Assembly (NCBI GenBank): GCA_036380275.1
Contig: DASVFB010000199.1
Span: 1-5,047 of the forward strand
From: DASVFB01 sp036380275
Lineage (GTDB): Bacteria > Actinomycetota > Thermoleophilia > Gaiellales > Gaiellaceae
Length of the DNA: 5,047 bases
Direction: 5' to 3'
Notes under the pieces: model-generated
Database searches by the model: none
Seen by the model: only the letters and a program-made list of their open reading frames with translations
What the model was told of the DNA's origin: nothing
Translations under genes and position numbers: made by a program
In this document: positions 1-5,047 of the stretch, piece after piece
How positions within the stretch are numbered: the stretch's first letter is position 1
How the letters are laid out: the number at the start of each line of letters is the position of its first letter

Positions 1-659
1 ACCCAGGCGAGGTAACCGAGCAGCCCGAGCGGCGCGAGCAGCGCGGCGGTCCACGGACGCCAGCCGTCGTGGCGGCCGATCACGGCGGCGACGACAACCA
101 CGCCGACGAGCACGCCGGCCGCAGCCCGAGTCGTCCCGGCGAGCAGGCACAGCGTCCCCGCCGTCAGCCACTGTCGGCGCAGTAGCGCGTAGAGCGACCA
201 CGCGCACAACGCGGTGAAGAGGCTCTCCGAGTAGACCATCGACTCGACGATCGCGTGGGTCTGGATCCCCCACAGCACGACGAGCACGACGCCGACGCGA
301 CGGCCGTAGACGAGGTTGCCGACGGCGAAGATCCCCCACGCTGCCGCGAGGCCGGCGAGCCACGACGCCACGATTCCGGCCCAGAGGACGCTCAGGCCTG
401 TGACGGACGCGACCGCGTCGATCAGGTACGGATAGCCCGGGAAGAAGACGACATTCGTGTTGACGAGACTCCCGTTGGCCCTATGCGTCAGGCTCGTGTC
501 GTAGCCGTGCTCCGCGATGTCCATGAACCAGCGCCCATCGAAGCGTCCGAGCAGCGACGGGACGTGCTCGCCGAAATGACGCGCCATGATCCAGAGTACG
601 AGCACACCGAGCGCGCGCACCGCGACGTAACCGGCGAGCGCGGGCGCCGCCGCGCGCAC
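1..659 (-). CDS. PIG-V-like (GT-C fold) membrane mannosyltransferase, N-terminal part
   Basis: The gene is cut by the left window edge: 219 complete codons are visible and no stop is reached. The product is a hydrophobic multi-pass membrane protein. A first membrane segment lies at about residues 7-26, followed by a loop with RFDGRWFMDIAEHGYD (39-54) and NTNVVFFPGYPYLI (67-80). Further hydrophobic segments lie at about 91-114, 121-138, 147-160, 167-195 and 204-219. An acidic residue (D41) in the first outer loop, then W-x-x-x-I-A-x-x-G-Y and a FFP-x-YP motif, is the pattern of PIG-V/GPI mannosyltransferase 2-like proteins (CAZy GT76). These GT-C enzymes move mannose from a lipid-phosphate donor on the outer face of the membrane; D41 is the likely catalytic base. 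Bacteria have no GPI anchors, so the acceptor here is unknown. The start chosen is GTG at 659: the frame has a stop (TAA) at 711-713, and ATG codons at residues 25 and 46 would remove the first membrane segment. There is no good ribosome binding site at normal spacing. It is divergent from the HAD/GH65 operon. Confidence 0.8.
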   Translation of the reverse strand, partial: MRAAAPALAGYVAVRALGVLVLWIMARHFGEHVPSLLGRFDGRWFMDIAEHGYDTSLTHRANGSLVNTNVVFFPGYPYLIDAVASVTGLSVLWAGIVASWLAGLAAAWGIFAVGNLVYGRRVGVVLVVLWGIQTHAIVESMVYSESLFTALCAWSLYALLRRQWLTAGTLCLLAGTTRAAAGVLVGVVVVAAVIGRHDGWRPWTAALLAPLGLLGYLAW

Positions 660-733
660 TGCCGTGTAGCGTGCCGCGGTCTTGGTCTCTCCGGCTCCGA
701 TGCGCTGAGATTACGCCTAAGCTCCGAGACCGG
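660..733. promoter_or_regulatory. Divergent intergenic region, probable promoters for both flanking genes
   Basis: These 74 bases separate the divergent starts of the membrane mannosyltransferase (GTG at 659, minus) and the HAD gene (ATG at 734, plus), so promoters for both are expected here. On the minus strand TAATCT (713-708) fits the TANNNT form of a -10 box. On the plus strand TTGGTC (682-687) and TGAGAT (706-711) are 18 bases apart and resemble weak -35/-10 boxes. Six-base inverted arms GGTCTC (684-689) and GAGACC (726-731) flank these, and GCTCCGA occurs twice (694-700 and 721-727). The motifs are short and weak; position is the main support. Confidence 0.3.
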
Positions 734-1477
734 ATGCTTGGACTGCCTGACGCGATCCGGGTGTGCTTGTTCGACCTCGACGGCGTGCTGACTCCGACCG
801 CGAAGCTGCACGCCGCCGCCTGGAAGCAGATGCTCGACGACTTCCTGCGCAAGCGGGCCGAGCGCACAGGCGAACAGTTCGTTTCGTTCGATCCCGTCCA
901 CGACTACGACAAGTACGTCGACGGCCTGCCGCGCAGCGCCGGCGTCCGCTCGTTCCTCGCGTCTCGGGGTATCGATCTCCCCGAAGGCGACCTGAACGAT
1001 CCGCCGGACGCCGAGACCATCGCCGGCCTCGGCAACCGCAAGAACGACATCGTCATGCGCTTGATTCGCGAACAGGGCGTAGAGCCTTACGAAGGCTCGG
1101 TGCGGTACGTCAAGGCCGTCCGCGCAGCGAGCCTGCGCTGCGCGGTCGTCTCCTCGAGCGCGAACTGTCGCGCCGTCCTCGAGGGAGCGCGGATCGCCGA
1201 TCTGTTCGACGAGGTCGTCGACGGAGTCGTGCTCGAGCGCGAGCATCTGAAAGGAAAGCCGGCGCCGGACACCTTCCTCTTCGCAGCTCGTGCGCTCGGC
1301 GTCGAGCCCGCGGAGGCGGCCGTGTTCGAGGACGCGCTCGCCGGGGTCGCCTCCGGGCGGGCGGGCGGGTTCGGCTTCGTCGTCGGAGTCGACCGCGCCG
1401 GGCAGGCCGAGGCGCTGCGCGAGCACGGCGCCGACATCGTTGTTCGCGATCTCGCGGAGCTGCTCGACCAACCATGA
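734..1477 (+). CDS. Beta-phosphoglucomutase-like HAD-superfamily enzyme
   Basis: This is a 247-residue cytosolic HAD enzyme that probably interconverts beta-D-glucose 1-phosphate and glucose 6-phosphate. The core motifs are all visible: FDLDGVLTPT (nucleophile D14, acid/base D16), VVSSSAN (138-144), GKPAPDTF (K175) and FEDALAG (E199, D200, metal ligands). By my own eye alignment to Lactococcus lactis beta-PGM, T22, H26, W30, R67, K103, S140, S142 and N144 match its T16, H20, W24, R49, K76, S114, S116 and N118. Its K117 corresponds to A143 here. A cap domain occupies about residues 20-120 and carries YVDGLPRSAGVRSFL (61-75); the protein is some 25 residues longer than the Lactococcus enzyme. 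The ATG at 734 is preferred because the core strand begins right after it. An in-frame ATG at 671 would add 21 Arg-rich residues with no family counterpart. The stop overlaps the GH65 start (ATGA), indicating translational coupling. The neighbour supports a mutase over a simple phosphatase. Confidence 0.9.
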   Translation: MLGLPDAIRVCLFDLDGVLTPTAKLHAAAWKQMLDDFLRKRAERTGEQFVSFDPVHDYDKYVDGLPRSAGVRSFLASRGIDLPEGDLNDPPDAETIAGLGNRKNDIVMRLIREQGVEPYEGSVRYVKAVRAASLRCAVVSSSANCRAVLEGARIADLFDEVVDGVVLEREHLKGKPAPDTFLFAARALGVEPAEAAVFEDALAGVASGRAGGFGFVVGVDRAGQAEALREHGADIVVRDLAELLDQP

Positions 1478-3831
1478 TCGCGCAGCCCTCCTTCGCAGTC
1501 GAAGCTTGGACGGTGCGCGAGACCGAGCTCAACCTGGACGTCCTCGCCCAGACCGAGTCGGTCTTCGCACTCGCCAACGGGCACATCGGACTGCGCGGCA
1601 ACCTCGACGAGGGCGAGCCGAGCGGCCTGCCCGGCACCTACCTGAACTCGTACTACGAGCTGCGGCCGCTGCCGTACGCGGAAGCAGGCTACGGCTATCC
1701 CGAATCGGGCCAGACGCTGGTCAACGTCACCGACGGCAAGATCGTGCGCCTGCTCGTCGACGACGAGCCGTTCGACGTGCGCTACGGGAAGCTGCTCTCG
1801 CACGAGCGCGAGCTCGATCTTCGTGCAGGCGTGCTCGTCCGGCACGCCGACTGGCGCTCGCCCGCAAACGCCGCCGTCCGGATTCGCTCCACGAGGCTCG
1901 TGTCTCTTTCACAGCGCGCCGTCGCGGCGATCCAGTACGAGGTCGAGCCGCTCGACGGACCGCTGCGCGTCGTCGTACAGTCGGAGTTGATCGCGAACGA
2001 ACCGGGAGCCGCGCCGCCCAAGCGCGATCCGCGTGCCGCAGCCGTGCTCGAATCGCCGCTCCGCTCGGAGGAGTCCTTCGAACGTGCGTCCGGCGCCGTG
2101 CTCCTCCACTCGACGAAGCGCAGCGAGCTCCGGATGGGCGCGGCAATGGACCACATCATTGAGGGGCCAGACGGCACCGAGATGTTCGCGGAGGCCAGCC
2201 CCCACGTCGGCCGCGTGACCGTCACGGCCGATCTCGCGGACGGCGACCGCCTGCGGGTCGTGAAGTTCCTGGCGTACGGCTGGTCGAGCCGGCGCAGCGT
2301 CCCGGCGATCCGCGACCAGGTGATCGCCGCGCTCGCCGAGGCGCGACACACCGGCTGGGACGGCCTGCTCGCAGCGCAGCGTGCGTACCTCGACGACTTC
2401 TGGGATGGAGCGGACGTCGAGCTGGAGGGCGACCTCGAGCTCCAGCAGGCCGTGCGCTTCGCGCTCTTCCACACGCTGCAGGCCGGAGCTCGCGCCGAGC
2501 AGCGCGCGATCGCCGCCAAGGGCCTGACCGGCCCGGGTTACGACGGCCATACGTTCTGGGACACGGAGCGCTTCGTCTTGCCGGTGCTCACGTACACGGC
2601 GCCAGAAGCGGCAGCCGATGCGCTTCGCTGGCGCCACTCGACGCTCGACCTCGCCCGGGAGCGCGCCGATCAGCTTGGGCTGGAGGGCGCCGCGTTCCCG
2701 TGGCGCACGATCCGTGGCCAGGAGTGCTCCGGCTACTGGCCGGCGGGCACGGCCGCGTTCCACATCAGCGGTGCCATCGCCGACGCGGTCGCGCGCCTCT
2801 TCGCCGCGACGGAAGACGACACCTTCGATCGCGAATTCGGCGTCGAGCTGCTCGTCGAGACGGCGCGGCTGTGGCGGTCGCTCGGCCATCACGATCCGCA
2901 TGGGCGCTTCCGAATCGACGGCGTCACCGGGCCGGACGAGTACAGCGCGATCGCCGACAACAACGTCTACACGAACCTGCTCGCGCAGAAGAACCTGCGC
3001 GCTGCCGCCGACGCCGTCGCGCGCCACCCGCGCTGCGCAGCCGAGCTAGGCGCCGACTTCGAGGAAGCCGCGATCTGGCGGGACGCGGCGGACGACATGG
3101 TCATCCCGTGGGACGCGACGCTCGGCGTCCATCCCCAATCCGAAGGGTTCACCGAGCACCAGGTGTGGGACTTCGAGCACACGGCGCCGGACCAGTACCC
3201 GCTGCTTCTGCACTTCCCCTACTTCGACCTCTACCGCAAGCAGGTCGTCAAGCAGGCCGATCTCGTCCTCGCGCTTCACTGGCGCGGCGATGCGTTCACC
3301 GACGAGGAGAAGCAACGCGACTTCGACTACTACGAACGGCTGACCGTTCGCGATTCGTCCCTGTCGGCGTGCACGCAGGCGGTGATGGCAGCCGAGGTGG
3401 GGCACCTCGAGCTCGCGTACGACTACTTCGCCGAGGCCGCGTTCATGGATCTGCTCGACCTCGAGCACAACACGCGCGACGGCGTTCACATCGCCTCGCT
3501 CGCCGGCGCCTGGCTCGCCGCCGTCGCCGGGTTCGGCGGGATGCGGGACCACGACGGCGAGCTGACGTTCAAGCCGCGCCTGCCGCCGCTCCTCGAACGC
3601 CTCGCTTTCCGCCTTCTCTTCCGTGGCCGGCGGCTGATGGTGGACGTGTCGAAGCGCGATGCCACCTACACGCTGCTCGCCGGTCGGCAGCTGCAGATCG
3701 CGCACTACGGCAAGGCGATCACGGTCTCGAGGAAGACGCCGGCGACCGAGACGATTCCTCCTGTGGTCGAGCCCCCTGCACCGAGCCAGCCGCCAAGCCG
3801 CGAGCCCGTGCGCCGCGCGCGTCAGTCGTAG
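1474..3831 (+). CDS. Glycoside hydrolase family 65 protein, probable alpha-glucobiose phosphorylase
   Basis: This 785-residue protein has the usual full GH65 length. Domains in order are an N-terminal beta-sandwich (about 1-270), a helical linker, a catalytic (alpha/alpha)6 barrel (about 320-690), and a small C-terminal beta domain (about 690-750). Recognisable motifs are GHTFWDTERFVLP (359-371), TGPDEY with the expected general acid E489, KQADLVLAL from K593, RDSSLS (626-631) and DGVHIASLAG (H672). The Ser-Ser and His elements match the phosphate-binding site of the phosphorylases, whereas hydrolytic members replace this site with a catalytic base. The predicted reaction is therefore phosphorolysis of an alpha-linked glucobiose to beta-glucose 1-phosphate plus glucose, in the cytosol because no signal peptide is seen. 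The loop GQECSGYWPAGTAAFH (415-430) differs from maltose phosphorylases, so the substrate (maltose, trehalose, kojibiose, nigerose or other) is open. The last 33 residues (753-785) form a proline-rich tail. The ATG overlaps the mutase stop, and GGAG at 1456-1459 may assist initiation. It resembles M. tuberculosis Rv3401 in length and context. Confidence 0.92.
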   Translation: MIAQPSFAVEAWTVRETELNLDVLAQTESVFALANGHIGLRGNLDEGEPSGLPGTYLNSYYELRPLPYAEAGYGYPESGQTLVNVTDGKIVRLLVDDEPFDVRYGKLLSHERELDLRAGVLVRHADWRSPANAAVRIRSTRLVSLSQRAVAAIQYEVEPLDGPLRVVVQSELIANEPGAAPPKRDPRAAAVLESPLRSEESFERASGAVLLHSTKRSELRMGAAMDHIIEGPDGTEMFAEASPHVGRVTVTADLADGDRLRVVKFLAYGWSSRRSVPAIRDQVIAALAEARHTGWDGLLAAQRAYLDDFWDGADVELEGDLELQQAVRFALFHTLQAGARAEQRAIAAKGLTGPGYDGHTFWDTERFVLPVLTYTAPEAAADALRWRHSTLDLARERADQLGLEGAAFPWRTIRGQECSGYWPAGTAAFHISGAIADAVARLFAATEDDTFDREFGVELLVETARLWRSLGHHDPHGRFRIDGVTGPDEYSAIADNNVYTNLLAQKNLRAAADAVARHPRCAAELGADFEEAAIWRDAADDMVIPWDATLGVHPQSEGFTEHQVWDFEHTAPDQYPLLLHFPYFDLYRKQVVKQADLVLALHWRGDAFTDEEKQRDFDYYERLTVRDSSLSACTQAVMAAEVGHLELAYDYFAEAAFMDLLDLEHNTRDGVHIASLAGAWLAAVAGFGGMRDHDGELTFKPRLPPLLERLAFRLLFRGRRLMVDVSKRDATYTLLAGRQLQIAHYGKAITVSRKTPATETIPPVVEPPAPSQPPSREPVRRARQS
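3730..3828 (+). other. Proline-rich C-terminal tail of the GH65 protein
   Basis: Residues 753-785 of the GH65 protein follow the last recognisable beta-strand of the C-terminal domain. They contain 9 prolines in 33 residues and end in an Arg-rich stretch (PVRRARQS). The segment looks disordered and has no GH65 motif. It could be a surface tail, an interaction segment, or simply sequence gained by loss of an earlier stop codon near the convergent gene. Confidence 0.6.
3822..3831. other. Convergent 10-base gene overlap without a terminator
   Basis: The GH65 stop codon (TAG, 3829-3831, plus strand) and the DUF4037 stop codon (TGA on the minus strand, 3822-3824) lie within the same ten bases, so the two genes overlap tail-to-tail. 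No GC hairpin followed by a T-run is visible on either strand around this point. Transcription of each gene must end inside the other gene or depend on Rho. Confidence 0.85.
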
Positions 3832-4853
3832 AACGCCGCAGCTGCTGCGAACGTCCGCGGATGGCTCAGCACGTCGACCGAATCGACGTACTGGTCGATC
3901 GCTCCGACGAGTGGCAGCGACTTCAGCCATGGATCGGTCACGCGCTCGAGGCACGCGTCCACGAATCGCGCCGACCCTAGAACGCGGAACGGCCGTGTGT
4001 AGAAGAGGCGCACGGTCGTCTCCGCCGGGCGTGTCACGCCTGATGCGTTGTGCAGCCTGGCGAGCTCCTCTACGACGGCGACGAGCGCGCCTTCGCGCGC
4101 TTCGTGGCTCTCGGCGGACAGGACGTCGAGCAACGGGGACTGCAGCGCGGCGGCCGAGTCGAGCTGCGCGAACGCCGAGCCGAGCCACTTGCTGTACGGG
4201 GCGTACCGGCGCTCGAGCAGAAAAGCCAGCCGCATGCAATCGCGCACGAGACGCGACGCGACCACGCGCGACCCGAGGTCGTCACCGACCTCGGCGGTCC
4301 GGCCTACGAACGCCTCCTCCTGATCGAGGCGCCGCCACTGGCACCCAAGCAGCCACAGCCAGAGGTCGTCCGGATACCACGCGAGCGCGGCGCGCACCGC
4401 GGCGAGGTCGCCGCCTGGGTCGTGGAAGACCCCACCGGAGGTGAGCTCGAGCAAAATCTGCTGCGGCGTCGCGAGCCAGTGGCGCGTCGAAATCCCGCCG
4501 CGCGGATCGAAGCCGAGCCGTTCCTCGAGCCACTCGCCCAACGGCGCGACGTCGACGTGGTGCGACACGGGCACCTCGTCCCAGCCGTACCGGGTCGGCC
4601 AGCCGTGGAACTCGTCCGGCAAGCCGGCGTCGATCGTCTCGCGGACCGCCGCCACGCGATCGCCGTCGACGAGCAGCTGCATGCGCGGCCCCCACCCGTG
4701 GTCGGTAGACCGGACGGTGTCGTAGCCAAGGACGTCGGAGCCCGTCCCGAGCAGCGCGGCGGCGTGCTCCTCTCCGGCGACCAGCGGCGCGACAACCTCG
4801 TCGTAGAACGCGCGGGAGAGCTCGACGCCTGGGACGAAGCCTTCGAGCTCCAA
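3822..4853 (-). CDS. DUF4037 domain protein, nucleotidyltransferase-like N-terminus, function unknown
   Basis: The 343-residue product shows the DUF4037 pattern over its whole length. The N-terminus has FVPGVELSRAFYDEVVAPL (6-24). It is followed by a nucleotidyltransferase-like segment at 34-57 with G38-S39, D45, D51 and W54-G55-P56-R57. The middle holds LPDEFHGWPTRYG (78-90), SHHVDV (97-102) and WLATPQQILLE (126-136). The C-terminal half is helical, with DDLWLWLLGCQW (162-173), QEEAFVGRTAEVGDDLGS (178-195) and ERRYAPYSKWLG (214-225). A GS plus downstream Asp followed by a helical domain with a KWL motif recalls aminoglycoside nucleotidyltransferases, but that relation is my inference and no substrate is known. 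The start is TTG, the only plausible start between the in-frame upstream stop at 4884-4886 and the conserved N-terminus. AGGAG lies about 16 bases upstream, inside the preceding gene. It begins 4 bases after the regulator gene stops, so the two are probably cotranscribed. Its end overlaps the GH65 gene by 10 bases in convergent orientation. No signal peptide or membrane segment is seen. Confidence 0.88.
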   Translation of the reverse strand: MELEGFVPGVELSRAFYDEVVAPLVAGEEHAAALLGTGSDVLGYDTVRSTDHGWGPRMQLLVDGDRVAAVRETIDAGLPDEFHGWPTRYGWDEVPVSHHVDVAPLGEWLEERLGFDPRGGISTRHWLATPQQILLELTSGGVFHDPGGDLAAVRAALAWYPDDLWLWLLGCQWRRLDQEEAFVGRTAEVGDDLGSRVVASRLVRDCMRLAFLLERRYAPYSKWLGSAFAQLDSAAALQSPLLDVLSAESHEAREGALVAVVEELARLHNASGVTRPAETTVRLFYTRPFRVLGSARFVDACLERVTDPWLKSLPLVGAIDQYVDSVDVLSHPRTFAAAAAFYD

Positions 4854-4857
4854 GTGA

Positions 4858-5047
4858 CTAGGCTGCGCGCTCCTCGAACCGTCTCACGACGAGATCGCCG
4901 GCCCCAAGCACGTGATCGACCATCTGACGCCTTGCGGCCTCCGCATCGCGCACCTCGATCGCCTCGAGCACGGCGGCGTGCTGGGCGACGTTCTCCTCGA
5001 GCAGGTGCGAGCTCTCGCCGAGCACGATCCAGGTCAAATCGCGCGGG
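4858..5047 (-). CDS. GntR-family regulator, C-terminal FCD ligand-binding domain (partial)
   Basis: Only the last 62 residues and the TAG stop are inside the window; the DNA-binding N-terminus lies beyond the right edge. The visible sequence contains ENVAQHAAVLEAIEVRDAEA (18-37 of the visible part) and then RRQMVDHVLGAGDLVVRRF. This H-x3-L-x-A-I-x3-D-x2-A-A-x4-M-x2-H arrangement is the end of the all-helical FCD domain of FadR-subfamily GntR regulators. The two histidines (visible residues 23 and 45) are 22 apart, as in FCD domains that bind a metal ion with their effector. The full protein would be expected to be about 210-250 residues, with a winged helix at its N-terminus. It ends 4 bases before the TTG start of the DUF4037 gene and probably shares a transcript with it. 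What it senses and whether it controls the DUF4037 gene cannot be told from this piece. Confidence 0.8.
   Translation of the reverse strand, partial: PRDLTWIVLGESSHLLEENVAQHAAVLEAIEVRDAEAARRQMVDHVLGAGDLVVRRFEERAA

Noticed and set aside
671..733. In-frame upstream ATG at 671 as the HAD start
   Set aside because: It would add 21 residues (MPRSWSLRLRC...) without counterpart in the family and would leave only 11 bases to the divergent gene. The ATG at 734 places the nucleophile at residue 14, as usual.
488..1471. A 327-codon open frame on the minus strand opposite the HAD gene
   Set aside because: It is Arg/Ala/Asp-rich with no recognisable motif and lies opposite a gene with full HAD motifs. 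Long antisense frames are expected at this GC content.
763..3831. A 1,022-codon open frame that could suggest an N-terminal extension or fusion to the GH65 protein
   Set aside because: The first 237 codons are an Arg-rich out-of-frame reading of the HAD gene. Recognisable GH65 sequence starts only after the ATG at 1474, which overlaps the HAD stop as ATGA.
3700..3900. Intrinsic terminator between the GH65 and DUF4037 genes
   Set aside because: GC-rich segments are present, but I find no stem-loop followed by a T-run on either strand.
3046..4239. A 397-codon minus-strand open frame spanning the GH65 3' end and part of the DUF4037 gene
   Set aside because: It crosses two confident genes in another frame, has low-complexity Arg/Val/Glu composition, and shows no family motif.
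1..5047. CRISPR array, tRNA/rRNA, insertion sequence or phage attachment site
   Set aside because: No regularly spaced repeats, transposase-like frame, terminal inverted repeats or RNA gene signatures were seen. The window is almost entirely covered by ordinary coding sequence of uniform composition.

Overview
This 5,047-base window is GC-rich throughout, gene-dense, and typical of a chromosome from a high-GC Actinomycetota. Codon third positions are dominated by G/C, and GTG and TTG starts are used. The protein families also fit actinobacteria: a GH65/beta-phosphoglucomutase pair, a DUF4037 protein and a PIG-V-like membrane mannosyltransferase. I cannot name the genus. A soil or environmental actinobacterium, possibly Thermoleophilia-like, is only an impression from composition.

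Layout, left to right. (1) Bases 1-659, minus strand: N-terminal 219 residues of a polytopic GT-C type mannosyltransferase of the PIG-V kind, running off the left edge. (2) Bases 660-733: a short divergent intergenic region, the only obvious place in the window for promoters of the left-hand genes. (3) Bases 734-1477 and 1474-3831, plus strand: a HAD-superfamily beta-phosphoglucomutase-like enzyme, translationally coupled through an ATGA overlap to a full-length glycoside hydrolase family 65 protein with the features of a disaccharide phosphorylase. (4) Bases 3822-4853, minus strand: a DUF4037 protein of unknown function whose N-terminus resembles a nucleotidyltransferase, with its 3' end overlapping the GH65 gene tail-to-tail by 10 bases. 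(5) Bases 4858-5047, minus strand: the C-terminal end of a GntR-type regulator (FCD domain), 4 bases upstream of the DUF4037 gene and so probably in the same transcript.

The clearest functional unit is the middle operon. GH65 phosphorylases split an alpha-linked glucobiose with phosphate to give beta-D-glucose 1-phosphate and glucose. Beta-phosphoglucomutase then converts beta-glucose 1-phosphate to glucose 6-phosphate, which enters glycolysis. The pairing recalls Rv3400-Rv3401 of Mycobacterium tuberculosis and the HAD-OtsB-GH65 fusion Rv2006. The disaccharide cannot be read from the sequence, because the loop next to the active site differs from the textbook maltose phosphorylase form.

The least understood part is the regulator-DUF4037 pair. 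I see no CRISPR array, tRNA, rRNA, insertion sequence or intrinsic terminator. Nothing here looks like a wholly new defence or mobile system. The points most worth following up are the GH65 specificity loop, the altered phosphate-binding position in the mutase, and the DUF4037 signature lacking the usual second acidic residue.
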